Below are positions 27,054-35,232 of a DNA stretch of 64,000 bases, piece by piece; the first letter of the stretch is position 1; each line of letters starts with the position of its first letter. Below the pieces are notes generated by a model that saw only the letters and a program-made list of their open reading frames with translations, was not told where the DNA came from and made no database searches. The stretch is taken from assembly GCF_014645655.1 (NCBI RefSeq), contig NZ_BMMD01000002.1, forward strand, positions 1 through 64,000, written 5' to 3'. The position numbers and the translations under genes are program-made. Origin of the DNA: Agromyces bauzanensis. Lineage in GTDB: Bacteria > Actinomycetota > Actinomycetes > Actinomycetales > Microbacteriaceae.

Positions 27054-28197
27054 CCGTCGCCTCCTCCGCCTCGACCGGGTGCTGCTTCCGGCCTGAGCGG
27101 ATGCGCTGCGGGATCCCCGCGATCCCCCCGGGCAGGAACAGCACCACGAGGATGAACAGCGTTCCCAAGATGAACAGCGGCTCGCTCAACGGAACCCGGA
27201 GCACCGCGGGCAGCCCGGCGATGAAGTCCGAGCCCGCGAGCGCCGTGAGCCGCTGGTCGAGCAGTGTATAGACGATACCGCCCACGATCGCGCCCCAGCG
27301 ATACCCCACTCCGCCGAGCACCACGATGACGAGCAGGGTGAGTGTGAAGTCCGCCGTCGCGATGCGCGGCGAGGCGCCCGACTGGAGCAGCAGGTAGCCC
27401 ATGCCCGCGACCGCCGCGAGCACGGACGCGACGATGAAGATGAGCAGCTTCACGGAGTAGGGGCGGATGCCGATGACGCGCACCCGCAGCTCGTTCTCAC
27501 GCGCGGCCTCGGCGACGTGACCGGCACGGCTGCGCTCGACCCACAGCACCACGAGGTAGACGAACACGAGTACGGCGAGGGCCATCCAGTAGAGGTTGCG
27601 TGTGTTCACGACCCCGACGAGTCCCTCGGGCACGTTGGTGATGTCGAGCGAGAGTCCCTCGTCGCCGCCCGTCGCGCTGCCCGGGTTCCGGCGGATGAGC
27701 ACCGAGCCCGCCTGGGCGAACGCGAGCGTCACCATCGCGAACGAGATGCCCGTGACGCGCAGCGCGAGCGCACCCACGGTCGCCGCGAGCACGATGCCGA
27801 GCACGAGCGTCACGCCGATCGAGACGGCGAACACGAGCCCGCTCGACCACTCGGCCGGGGCGAAGACGTTGAGCGTCATGCCGAGCCCGTAGGCCCCCGC
27901 CGCGAAGAACAGCGCGTGGCCGAACGAGAGCAGCCCGGCGAGCCCGAACATCATGCGGTAGCTGAGCGCGAGGGCGGCGATGAGCATTGCGTACGCGAGC
28001 AGCTGCAGCGTGCCCGGCGTGTACGTGGGCCCGGGCAGCACGCCCGGGATCTCGATGGCGAGCAGGGGCAGGGTCGCGAGGGCGGCGACCAGCGCGACGC
28101 CGCCGATCGCGAGGACGAGGGGTCGCCGGCCGGACGCCTCGGGGGCCGGGGCCGACGGACGGGCGGGTGCCGGGGCATCCGTGAGCTGCTGGTTCAT
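27046..28197 (-). CDS. livM: Branched-chain-type ABC transporter permease LivM
   Basis: This 383-residue permease of the hydrophobic amino-acid uptake (HAAT) family has about ten membrane segments. The EAA-like conserved stretch is in GRENELRVRVIGIRPYSVKL, read as AARENELRVRVIGIRPY. LivM hallmarks are GLAGLLSFGHALFFAAGAYG near residue 90 and VLGGVGYRWGAIVGG near the C-terminus. Its ATG overlaps the livH stop. HAAT systems carry amino acids but also urea, amides and short aromatic or aliphatic acids, so the cargo is better inferred from the adjacent CoA ligase and dehydrogenase. Confidence 0.92.
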   Translation of the reverse strand: MNQQLTDAPAPARPSAPAPEASGRRPLVLAIGGVALVAALATLPLLAIEIPGVLPGPTYTPGTLQLLAYAMLIAALALSYRMMFGLAGLLSFGHALFFAAGAYGLGMTLNVFAPAEWSSGLVFAVSIGVTLVLGIVLAATVGALALRVTGISFAMVTLAFAQAGSVLIRRNPGSATGGDEGLSLDITNVPEGLVGVVNTRNLYWMALAVLVFVYLVVLWVERSRAGHVAEAARENELRVRVIGIRPYSVKLLIFIVASVLAAVAGMGYLLLQSGASPRIATADFTLTLLVIVVLGGVGYRWGAIVGGIVYTLLDQRLTALAGSDFIAGLPAVLRVPLSEPLFILGTLFILVVLFLPGGIAGIPQRIRSGRKQHPVEAEEATDA

Positions 28198-29069
28198 GCG
28201 ACCTTCCCCATCAGTCCACGCGGGCGGACGAGCAGGACCGCGGCGAGCGCGACGACGACCACGAGGTCGCCGGTGCCGCCGAGGTAGAAGTTGGCGAACT
28301 GCTGCAGCACCGCGACGAGCACCGAGGCGATGGCCGCGCCCGTGAGCGAACCGAGTCCGCCGATGACGGTGACGATGAACGCGAAGATGAGCAGCACCGA
28401 TCCGAGGTGGGCCGAGACGTAGCCGTAGTACACCGAGGCGAGCACGCCGCCGAGTCCGGCTGCCGCGCCGCCGATCGCGAACACGATCGTGAACGAGCGG
28501 CGAACGTCGATGCCGAGGGCCATGACCATCGAGCGGTTCTCGACGCCCGCGCGGATGATGAGGCCGTACCTGGTGCGCCGAAGGAACAGCACGATGCCGC
28601 CGAGCACCACGAGCGCGCACGCAATGAGCAGGAACCGGTCGTTGGGGATCTTCGCCCCGAGGATCTCGGTGGTCTGCGCCAGCCACTCGGGCTTCTGCGT
28701 GTAGATGGGGTCGGTGCCCCAGATTCCCTCGAACAGCGCGACGGTCGCCAGCGAGAGGCCCACGGTCACGAGCGCCTGCTCGATGTGCCGCTCGTAGAGT
28801 CGGCGGATGAGCAGGTATTCGGTTGCCGCCGCCACGATGGCGCCGACGGCGAGGCCGACCATGGCCGACAGGGCGAGGCCCCACCAGGTGCCGTCGGACA
28901 CCCGCCGGCCGACCTCCCAGCCGAGGAATGCTGCGATGGTGAGGAACGAGCCGTGCGCGAAGTTCAGCACGCCCATGAGGCCGTAGATGAGCGAGAGTCC
29001 GCTCGCGACGAGGAAGTACAGGGCGCCGAGTCCGAGGCCCGTGACGAGGAGGAGGACGACGGTGCTCAT
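28194..29069 (-). CDS. livH: Branched-chain-type ABC transporter permease LivH
   Basis: The 291-residue permease has eight hydrophobic segments and the LivH signature GLSLIYGLMGVLNFAHGSF near residue 25. The cytoplasmic coupling segment RAGVENRSMVMALGIDVRR lies near residue 180, and VIGGLGSLTGAAIAS follows. The ATG overlaps the livF stop (ATGA). It pairs with LivM to form the channel. Confidence 0.93.
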   Translation of the reverse strand: MSTVVLLLVTGLGLGALYFLVASGLSLIYGLMGVLNFAHGSFLTIAAFLGWEVGRRVSDGTWWGLALSAMVGLAVGAIVAAATEYLLIRRLYERHIEQALVTVGLSLATVALFEGIWGTDPIYTQKPEWLAQTTEILGAKIPNDRFLLIACALVVLGGIVLFLRRTRYGLIIRAGVENRSMVMALGIDVRRSFTIVFAIGGAAAGLGGVLASVYYGYVSAHLGSVLLIFAFIVTVIGGLGSLTGAAIASVLVAVLQQFANFYLGGTGDLVVVVALAAVLLVRPRGLMGKVA

Positions 29070-29803
29070 CGCGTGCTCCCCGCTGCGGTGTCGTGGGGAT
29101 CGGTCGCGTCGTGCACGCCGAGGAAGCGCTGGATGCGGTCCTCGTCGTCGAGGAGGTCGGATGCCTCGCCCGTGAACACGACTCGGCCGCCCGAGAGCAC
29201 GACCACGCGCTCGGCGAGCCTGCGGATCACGTGCAGGTTCTGCTCGACGAGGAGGATCGGCACCGTGCGGGCCGCCTCGGCCAGCGCCTCGGCGACCTCG
29301 TCGACGATGCGCGGCGCGAGTCCCTTGGTGGGCTCGTCGACGAGCAGGAGCCGGTTCTCGTTGACGAGCGCCCGGGCGAGGGACACCATCTGCTGCTGCC
29401 CTCCGGAGAGCGTACCGGCGCGCTGCGCGCGGCGGTCGTGGATGTCGGGGAAGAGCCGCTGGATGAACTCGCGGCGGGGTGCGGCGTCGCGTTCGGCGAG
29501 CCGGAGGTTCTCGGCGACCGTGAGCGATCCGAAGACCTCGCGGTCCTCGGGGACGTAGCCGACGCCGAGCTGCACGATGCGGTGGGTGGGCATGCGGTCG
29601 ATGCGCGTGCCGCCGAGGTGCATCCCGCCCGAACGGTCGATGAGGCCGAGGATCGACTTGATGGTCGAGGTCTTGCCGACGCCGTTGCGGCCGAGCAGGG
29701 CCGTGACACCAGTGGCGGGCACGTCGAACGAGACGTCCTCGACGACCTGCTGTCCGCCGATACGGCCGAACAGGCCCGCGACGCGGAGGATCGGCTCGCT
29801 CAC
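29066..29803 (-). CDS. livF: Branched-chain-type ABC transporter ATPase LivF
   Basis: The 245-residue ATPase has Walker A GRNGVGKTS, the LivF-specific GYVPEDREVF, signature LSGGQQQMVSLARAL and Walker B LLLVDEPTKGLAP. VEQN follows at the H-loop region (LLVEQNLHV). Its start overlaps the stop of livG. Two different ATPases (LivF and LivG) are normal for the HAAT family. Confidence 0.94.
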   Translation of the reverse strand: MSEPILRVAGLFGRIGGQQVVEDVSFDVPATGVTALLGRNGVGKTSTIKSILGLIDRSGGMHLGGTRIDRMPTHRIVQLGVGYVPEDREVFGSLTVAENLRLAERDAAPRREFIQRLFPDIHDRRAQRAGTLSGGQQQMVSLARALVNENRLLLVDEPTKGLAPRIVDEVAEALAEAARTVPILLVEQNLHVIRRLAERVVVLSGGRVVFTGEASDLLDDEDRIQRFLGVHDATDPHDTAAGSTR

Positions 29804-30555
29804 ACGGCCTCCCCGAGGTACGCGGATTGCACGGCGGGGTTCGCCATGACGGCCTCCGGGGTGTCGACGGCGAGCAGTTCGCCGTGGTGCATGACCGCGA
29901 CGCGGTCGACGAGTCCGAGCACGACCTCCATGTGGTGCTCGACCATGAGCACGGTGCGGCCGCCGCGATGCAGGCCGCGGATGACCTCGGTGAGCGCGGG
30001 CACGTCGGCCGAGCCCACGCCGGCCATCGGCTCGTCGAGGAGGATCACCTTCGGCTCCATCGCGATGAGCATGGCGATCTCGAGCTTGCGCTTCTCACCG
30101 TGCGAGAGACCGGACGCCACGGCGTCGGCACGGTGCTCGAGGCCGACCTCGGCGAGCGTCTCGAGGGCGCGTGTGGTCGCCGCATCCGTGCGTCGTGGCG
30201 TTCGGAAGACGCTCGTCGCGCCGCCGGCGTGCGCCTGGGCGACCATCCGCACGTTCTCGACCACGCTGAGCGCCTGGAAGAGGCTCGAGGTCTGGAAGGT
30301 GCGGCCGAGACCGGCCGCCGCCCGGTGGTGGATGGCAACGTGGGAGACGTCCTGCCCGTCGAGCAGCACGCGTCCCTCGGTCGGGCGGATGATGCCGGAG
30401 ACGACGTTGAAGAGCGTCGTCTTGCCGGCGCCGTTGGGGCCGATCACGCCGAGCATCTCGCCCGCCGGGACGTCGAGCGACACGTCGTTCAGGATGCGTG
30501 CGCCGCCGATGCGGAGGCCGACGTGCTCGAGGCTGAGCACCGGGTGGTCGGTCAT
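29800..30555 (-). CDS. livG: Branched-chain-type ABC transporter ATPase LivG
   Basis: The 251-residue ATPase has Walker A GPNGAGKTT, the LivG-typical GLGRTFQTSSLF, signature LSHGEKRKLEIAML (SHGEKR instead of SGGQ, common in LivG) and Walker B VILLDEPMAGVG. The C-terminus ends in the conserved NPAVQSAYLGE. A GC-rich hairpin separates it from the upstream binding-protein gene, which may lower its expression relative to the binding protein. Confidence 0.94.
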   Translation of the reverse strand: MTDHPVLSLEHVGLRIGGARILNDVSLDVPAGEMLGVIGPNGAGKTTLFNVVSGIIRPTEGRVLLDGQDVSHVAIHHRAAAGLGRTFQTSSLFQALSVVENVRMVAQAHAGGATSVFRTPRRTDAATTRALETLAEVGLEHRADAVASGLSHGEKRKLEIAMLIAMEPKVILLDEPMAGVGSADVPALTEVIRGLHRGGRTVLMVEHHMEVVLGLVDRVAVMHHGELLAVDTPEAVMANPAVQSAYLGEAV

Positions 30556-30599
30556 GGCTGCCTTACTGCGTCGGAAGGTGTGCGGTGGTCGCTGGACGG

Positions 30600-30631
30600 G
30601 GCCGCCCGCGCCGTTCGCGGCGCGGGCGGCC
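30600..30631 (-). terminator. Strong hairpin between the binding-protein gene and livG
   Basis: 30600-30613 and 30618-30631 form a perfect 14-bp GC-rich stem; the loop in the minus-strand RNA is CGAA. It starts six bases after the livK stop and lies inside the operon. Such a structure is typical of a partial terminator or 3'-end stabiliser that gives more binding protein than membrane components. Confidence 0.75.
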
Positions 30632-30636
30632 TCGCG

Positions 30637-31836
30637 TCACTCGCCGGCGACCGGTGGTGCGACCGTCTCGGCGTCGATCGTCTCGACGAGCTCGGGCACC
30701 CAGTCGCCGCCATCCTGCACCAGCTTCGCCTGGTACATCGGCTGGATCATCGCGTGATCCTCGGCGCGAACCGTGATCTCGCCCTTGACCGAGTCGAACG
30801 TCCAGGCCTCGAGCGCCTCGATCATGCCGTCGACGGTGTCGCCGCCCTCGCGGATGGCCTGCACGATCATCTGCGCGGCCACGAAGCCGTCGGGCGAGAA
30901 CAGGTCGGCCTCGGCGCCCGCGGCCTCGAGGTGCTCGATCATCGCGGCCTCGACGTCGGTGCCGGAGGCGCCGCCGAAGTAGTGGTTCAGGAAGGAGATC
31001 TTGTCGGATGCCTCGCCGTACGCGCCGTAGGTCGCGACGTCGCCGAGGCCCGTGACGACGGGCACGGCGTCGAACACGCCCTGCTGGGCGAGCGCGGTCC
31101 ACATGGCGCCGGAGGAGGCGCCGGCCCACGCCACGAAGACGAGATCGGGCGAGGCGCCCAGCAGCTGCTGCGCGAACGGCGTGAACTCGGTCGCGTCCTC
31201 CGCCACCAGCACGCCCTCGACCGTGGCGCCCTGGCCGCCGAGCACGGCCTGCACGCCCGCGAGGTTGCCCTGGCCGAACGCGGTGTCCTGCGCGAATACG
31301 ACGACCTTCTTGCCGGCGGGGTCGCCGATGAAGGTACCGGCGGTGGCCACGTCCTGGAAGGTCTGCCGGCCGGACCGGAACGTGTACTCGTTGGCGCCGG
31401 TGATCACGTCGGCGGCCGCGGGGCCGGAGATGTAGAGGATCTTGTTCTGCGCGGCCTGCTCGGCGAGCGCGGTGGCGATGCCGGATGCCGCGGTGCCGGC
31501 GAGGATCTCGTAGCCCTGGCCGATGAAGTCCTTGGCCTTCGAGACCGCGGTGTCGGGGTTGCCCTGGTCGTCGGCCCACTCGATCTCGAGCTCGCGGCCG
31601 TCGACGGTGCCGGTGCCGTCGGTCGCGTAGTCGAGGCCGGCCTCGAAGCCCGCGGTGTAGGCGGCGCCGTAGGCGGCGAGCGGTCCGGTCTGCGAGGTGA
31701 GCATCGCGACCTTCACCGGTGCACCGGCGTCCGTCGCGTCACCGCCACCGGTCGCCGTGGTCGGTGCGCACCCGACCAGAGTGATGGATGCGGCGGCGAT
31801 GATCGCCGTCGCGAGGTACTTCTTCGTAGCCCGCAT
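30637..31836 (-). CDS. livK: ABC transporter substrate-binding lipoprotein (LivK-like)
   Basis: The 399-residue lipoprotein has the lipobox LVGC with Cys23, then a Gly/Thr linker and a type I periplasmic-binding fold (Peripla_BP_6): VKVAMLTSQTGPLAAYG, GRELEIEWADDQGNPDTAV, ILAGTAASGIATALAEQ and VVFAQDTAFGQGN. It is the first gene of the minus-strand transport/catabolic operon; GAGAGG precedes the ATG. The domain group includes proteins that bind amino acids, amides and organic acids. No ligand can be named. Confidence 0.9.
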   Translation of the reverse strand: MRATKKYLATAIIAAASITLVGCAPTTATGGGDATDAGAPVKVAMLTSQTGPLAAYGAAYTAGFEAGLDYATDGTGTVDGRELEIEWADDQGNPDTAVSKAKDFIGQGYEILAGTAASGIATALAEQAAQNKILYISGPAAADVITGANEYTFRSGRQTFQDVATAGTFIGDPAGKKVVVFAQDTAFGQGNLAGVQAVLGGQGATVEGVLVAEDATEFTPFAQQLLGASPDLVFVAWAGASSGAMWTALAQQGVFDAVPVVTGLGDVATYGAYGEASDKISFLNHYFGGASGTDVEAAMIEHLEAAGAEADLFSPDGFVAAQMIVQAIREGGDTVDGMIEALEAWTFDSVKGEITVRAEDHAMIQPMYQAKLVQDGGDWVPELVETIDAETVAPPVAGE

Positions 31837-31881
31837 GTGAATGCCTCTCGACAGTGAAATGGCTGGACGTGTGTGGTGCGA

Positions 31882-31901
31882 ACCTGACAGCTGGTTCAGG
31901 T
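31882..31901. promoter_or_regulatory. Candidate operator and divergent promoter region
   Basis: The 131-base spacer (31837-31967) separates the divergent livK operon and thiolase gene. ACCTGA (31882-31887) and TCAGGT (31896-31901) form an inverted repeat with an 8-base spacer, a plausible TetR-type operator. TACAAT at 31912-31917 is a good -10 for the thiolase, whose start follows GAAGGAG. No clear -35 is visible. Confidence 0.4.
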
Positions 31902-31967
31902 CTCAGAAACGTACAATAGGCTGGAAGACGAAGCATACGCAACTCGAACGAAGGAGTTCACCGAACC

Positions 31968-33152
31968 ATGACCGTCCCCGATGTCGTCATCATCGCCGGA
32001 GCACGCACTCCCTTCGCCCGCATCAGCGGCAACCTCGCCGGACGCACAGCCGTCGAACTCGGCACCGTCGCCATCCGGGGCGCCCTCGAGAAGGCCGGCG
32101 TCTCCCCCGACGACGTCGACGCCGTGATCATGGGCCAGGTGCTGCAGGCCGGCGCCGGCCAGAACCCCGCCAAGCAGTCCGCAGTCGCCGCGGGAATCCC
32201 GTGGCGGGTGCCCGCCACCACCGTCAACAAGGTCTGCCTTTCGGGCCTCGTCGCGATCACGGATGCCGCGCGCCTCATCCGCCTCGGCGAGGCCTCCGTC
32301 GTCGTGGCCGGCGGCCAGGAGTCGATGACGCGCGCCCCGCACCTCATGCCGGGCTCACGGGCCGGCTACGCGTACGGCAGCGTCGAGCTCATCGACCACG
32401 CGGCGCACGACGGCCTGATCGACGCGTTCGACCACGACTCCATGGGCGCGTCCACCGAGCGCTTCAACGCCCGCTACGACATGACCCGCGCCGAGCAGGA
32501 CGAGATCGCGGCCGCCTCGCACGCGCGCGCCGGCCGGGCGCAGGCCTCCGGCGTGTTCGCCGACGAGATCGTGCCGGTCGAGGTTCCGCAACGCAAGGGC
32601 GACCCCATCGTCGTCGCCGAAGACCAGGGCGTGCGGCCCGACTCCACCGTCGAGGTGCTCGGAAAGCTGCGTCCGGCGTTCGCAGCCGACGGCTCCATCA
32701 CGGCCGGAAATTCCTCGCCGCTCTCCGACGGCGCCGCCGCCGTGGTGGTCGCGAGCCGCGCATGGGCCGAGGAGCGCGGGCTGCCCTGGCTCGCGCTGGT
32801 CGGCGCGGCCGGTCAGGTCGCCGGCCCCGACAACTCGCTGCACTCGCAACCCGCCAACGCGATCGCGGCCGCGCTCGAGAAGGCGGGCCTCCAGGCCGGC
32901 GACCTCGACCTCGTCGAGATCAACGAGGCGTTCGCGGCGGTCTCGCTGCAGTCGGCCCGCGAGCTCGGCATCTCGAACGAGATCGTCAACGTGCACGGCG
33001 GCGCCATCGCGGTCGGCCACCCGATCGGCGCGTCCGGCGCCCGGCTCGCCCTGCACGCGGCGCTCGAGCTGTCGCGTCGGGGCAGCGGTCGCGCTGCGGT
33101 CGCGCTCTGCGGCGGCGGCGGCCAGGGCGAGGCGCTACTGCTCTCCCGTTAG
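31968..33152 (+). CDS. Acetyl-CoA C-acetyltransferase (thiolase)
   Basis: The 394-residue thiolase has the acyl-accepting Cys90 (NKVCLSG), His351 (GHPIGASGA) and Cys381 ([10 protein letters not shown]), matching the triad of bacterial biosynthetic/degradative thiolases in position. It would split acetoacetyl-CoA into two acetyl-CoA. That is the final step after the 3-hydroxybutyrate dehydrogenase and CoA-transferase encoded in the divergent operon. It shares the 131-base promoter region with livK, so joint control by the TetR regulator is likely. GAAGGAG lies before the ATG. Confidence 0.92.
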   Translation: MTVPDVVIIAGARTPFARISGNLAGRTAVELGTVAIRGALEKAGVSPDDVDAVIMGQVLQAGAGQNPAKQSAVAAGIPWRVPATTVNKVCLSGLVAITDAARLIRLGEASVVVAGGQESMTRAPHLMPGSRAGYAYGSVELIDHAAHDGLIDAFDHDSMGASTERFNARYDMTRAEQDEIAAASHARAGRAQASGVFADEIVPVEVPQRKGDPIVVAEDQGVRPDSTVEVLGKLRPAFAADGSITAGNSSPLSDGAAAVVVASRAWAEERGLPWLALVGAAGQVAGPDNSLHSQPANAIAAALEKAGLQAGDLDLVEINEAFAAVSLQSARELGISNEIVNVHGGAIAVGHPIGASGARLALHAALELSRRGSGRAAVALCGGGGQGEALLLSR

Positions 33153-33226
33153 TCGAGCGAGCGCGACGGCGCCTGTGGCAGCATGATGCGACGGGCGCCG
33201 CCGGGGCGCCCCGAGAGGGCCGCAGC

Positions 33227-34513
33227 ATGAGCGAGCAGCACACGCAGGACGCGCACGGCGCGGCATCCGTTCGCCCACCGCTCGACCACCGCCTGCGGCG
33301 CATGACCGGACGCGACCCCGACGAGCCGCATCGCGCGGCCACCCCCCTCGAGCTGTTCTTCGACCTCACGTTCGTCGTCGCCTTCAGCCAGGCCGGCGCG
33401 CAGACCGCGCACCTGCTCGAGCTCGGGCACTGGGGCCCGGCGATCGGCGGGTTCGCCTTCGCCGTGTTCGCGATCTGGTGGGCGTGGATCAACTACTCGT
33501 GGCTCGCGTCGGCCTACGACAACGACGACATCTTCTTCCGCGTCGCCACGATGGTGGAGATGCTCGGCGTGCTGGTGCTCGCGCTCGGCCTGCCCGACCT
33601 GTTCCACTCGCTCGACGAAGGCCGTCACGTCGACAACGGCGTCGTCGTCGCCGGGTACGTCGTGATGCGCGTCGCGACGGTCACGGTGTGGCTGCGCGCC
33701 GCCAAGCACGACGCCTCGCACCGACGCACGGCCCTCACGTACGCGGTGTTCGTGTCGGCCGCGCAGGTCGGCTGGGTCGTGCTGATCTTCGTCGACCTGC
33801 CCCTCCAGACGACGCTGGCGTTCACCGCGGCGCTCATCATCCTCGAGCTCGTCGGACCCTACGTCGCCGAGCACGGCCGCGACGGCGGCACCCCGTGGCA
33901 CGCCCACCACATCGCCGAGCGCTACGGGCTGCTCGTCATCATCACGCTCGGCGAGATCGTGCTCGGCACGATCCTCGCGCTCTCGGCCGTGATCGATGAG
34001 CAGGGCTGGTCGGCCGAGACCGTCTTCGTCGCCTTCGGCGGCACGGCGCTCGCCTTCGGGCTGTGGTGGACCTACTTCACGATGCCCTCGGGCAAGGTGC
34101 TCCAGCGCTTCCGCGAGCGCGGATTCGTGTGGGGCTACGGGCACTACCCGATCCTCGCCGCCCTCGCGGGCACGGGCGCCGGCCTGCACGTCGCAGCGAA
34201 CGTGATCGAGGATGTCGCCCACATCGGCATCGTCCAGGCCCTGCTCACGGTCGCCGTGCCCGTCGGGATCTTCATGGTCGCGTTGTTCACGACCTACTCG
34301 CTGCTGCTTCGGCAGTTCGACCCGTTCCACTTCTGGCTGTTCGCGGGCAGTGTCGTGCTCCTCGCCCTCGCGGTGGTCGCCGTGGCGACCGGGGCGAGCT
34401 TCGGTACCGGCATCCTGATCATCGCCGCATCGCCGCTCGTCGTCGTCGTCGGCTACGAGACGGTCGGTCACCGCCACCAGGCGGCGGCCCTCGATCGCCT
34501 CTTCGCACGCTGA
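33227..34513 (+). CDS. Low-temperature-requirement A (LtrA) family membrane protein
   Basis: The 428-residue protein has about twelve membrane segments and the LtrA family signature ATPLELFFDLTFVVAFSQAG near residue 40, WAWINYSWLASAYDNDD near 85 and AERYGLLVIITLGEIVLGT near 225. The family was named from a Listeria mutant unable to grow in the cold; its biochemical role is unknown. The start at ATG 33227 is preferred because a long upstream extension of the frame has no hydrophobic or conserved character. It is 74 bases after the thiolase and convergent with the SHOCT gene. Confidence 0.88.
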   Translation: MSEQHTQDAHGAASVRPPLDHRLRRMTGRDPDEPHRAATPLELFFDLTFVVAFSQAGAQTAHLLELGHWGPAIGGFAFAVFAIWWAWINYSWLASAYDNDDIFFRVATMVEMLGVLVLALGLPDLFHSLDEGRHVDNGVVVAGYVVMRVATVTVWLRAAKHDASHRRTALTYAVFVSAAQVGWVVLIFVDLPLQTTLAFTAALIILELVGPYVAEHGRDGGTPWHAHHIAERYGLLVIITLGEIVLGTILALSAVIDEQGWSAETVFVAFGGTALAFGLWWTYFTMPSGKVLQRFRERGFVWGYGHYPILAALAGTGAGLHVAANVIEDVAHIGIVQALLTVAVPVGIFMVALFTTYSLLLRQFDPFHFWLFAGSVVLLALAVVAVATGASFGTGILIIAASPLVVVVGYETVGHRHQAAALDRLFAR

Positions 34514-34560
34514 GCGTCCCGTATCGGGTGTCTCGCAACGCGTCCTGCCGCGGGGACCCG

Positions 34561-34640
34561 GTGCCGAAGTAGCGAAGTGCCGAAGTGCCGAAAGGACGGC
34601 GTGCCGAAGTACGGCAGTGCCGAAACACCGACGTGCCGGG
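34561..34640. repeat. 8-bp tandem repeat array
   Basis: Ten consecutive 8-base units: GTGCCGAA, GTAGCGAA, GTGCCGAA, GTGCCGAA, AGGACGGC, GTGCCGAA, GTACGGCA, GTGCCGAA, ACACCGAC, GTGCCGGG. Five units are identical and the others differ by one to several bases. It lies 47 bases after ltrA in the 285-base spacer 34514-34798. No gene is visible in it. Confidence 0.85.
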
Positions 34641-34708
34641 CCACGGCGGAGGAGAGCATGCCATCGGCTCGGAGACGCGGCGACGCGAATCGCCGACGCG
34701 GGGCGCCG

Positions 34709-34743
34709 GGAAGGTGCGGACGCGGGAGGCATCCGCACCTTCC
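34709..34743. terminator. Convergent terminator hairpin (ltrA / SHOCT gene)
   Basis: GGAAGGTGCGGA (34709-34720) and its exact complement at 34732-34743 form a 12-bp stem with an 11-base loop. It lies between the ends of two convergent genes and can serve both. Confidence 0.7.
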
Positions 34744-34798
34744 GTCGGCCGCCGCCGGCGGTCCCAGGCGACCGTCGCCGGCCGCTGAGCGTGAAGCG

Positions 34799-35104
34799 CT
34801 ACGCGTTCGGCCGGTTCGCGCGCAGCACCTCGAGGCGTGCGCGGTACTCCGTCTCGTCGATGTCGCCCTTGGCGAACCGCTCGGAGAGGGTCGACTCGGC
34901 GGTCGCGCCGCGCGCCCACGGCGGGCCGTAGCCCTCCGGGCCGCCGTACGCCCACGCGTGCCGACGACGGCTCACGAGGAAGACCACGAGGCCGATCACG
35001 AGGATCCAGAAGATCGGGATGAGGAAGAAGACCCATCCGAACCCGGCCGCCCAGGGTCCGGCGTATTGGGTGGCCACGGCGGTGGTGGCGAGGGTGGCGA
35101 GCAT
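34799..35104 (-). CDS. SHOCT-domain small membrane protein
   Basis: The 101-residue protein has one strong membrane segment (VFFLIPIFWILVIGLVVFLV, about 26-45) followed by a basic RRRHAW turn. The C-terminal SHOCT helix-turn-helix (LSERFAKGDIDETEYRARLEVL) is a short motif found at the ends of many bacterial membrane proteins. AAGGGA lies before the ATG at 35104. The function is unknown. It follows the two-component genes on the same strand, but two hairpins (35186-35218) separate them, so it is probably transcribed separately. Confidence 0.85.
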   Translation of the reverse strand: MLATLATTAVATQYAGPWAAGFGWVFFLIPIFWILVIGLVVFLVSRRRHAWAYGGPEGYGPPWARGATAESTLSERFAKGDIDETEYRARLEVLRANRPNA

Positions 35105-35185
35105 GTCGTGTCCCTTGATCGTGCGGCCCCGGGATGGACCGTCGTGACCATGCTCGTGCGGCTGCGGCATCCGCGAATCCGCCCG

Positions 35186-35218
35186 GCGAAGGCACTTCGC
35201 CTGCTCCCCCGGGAGCAG
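35186..35218 (-). terminator. Tandem hairpins after the two-component operon
   Basis: GCGAAG/CTTCGC (35186-35200, 3-base loop) is followed directly by CTGCTCCC/GGGAGCAG (35201-35218, 2-base loop). They lie 15 bases after the response-regulator stop, in a 128-base spacer without genes. Confidence 0.6.
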
Positions 35219-35232
35219 CGCGGCGACGGATG

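Noticed and set aside
34561..34640. Iteron array or CRISPR
   Set aside because: Eight-base units without spacers and no Rep or Cas gene nearby; treated as a simple tandem repeat.
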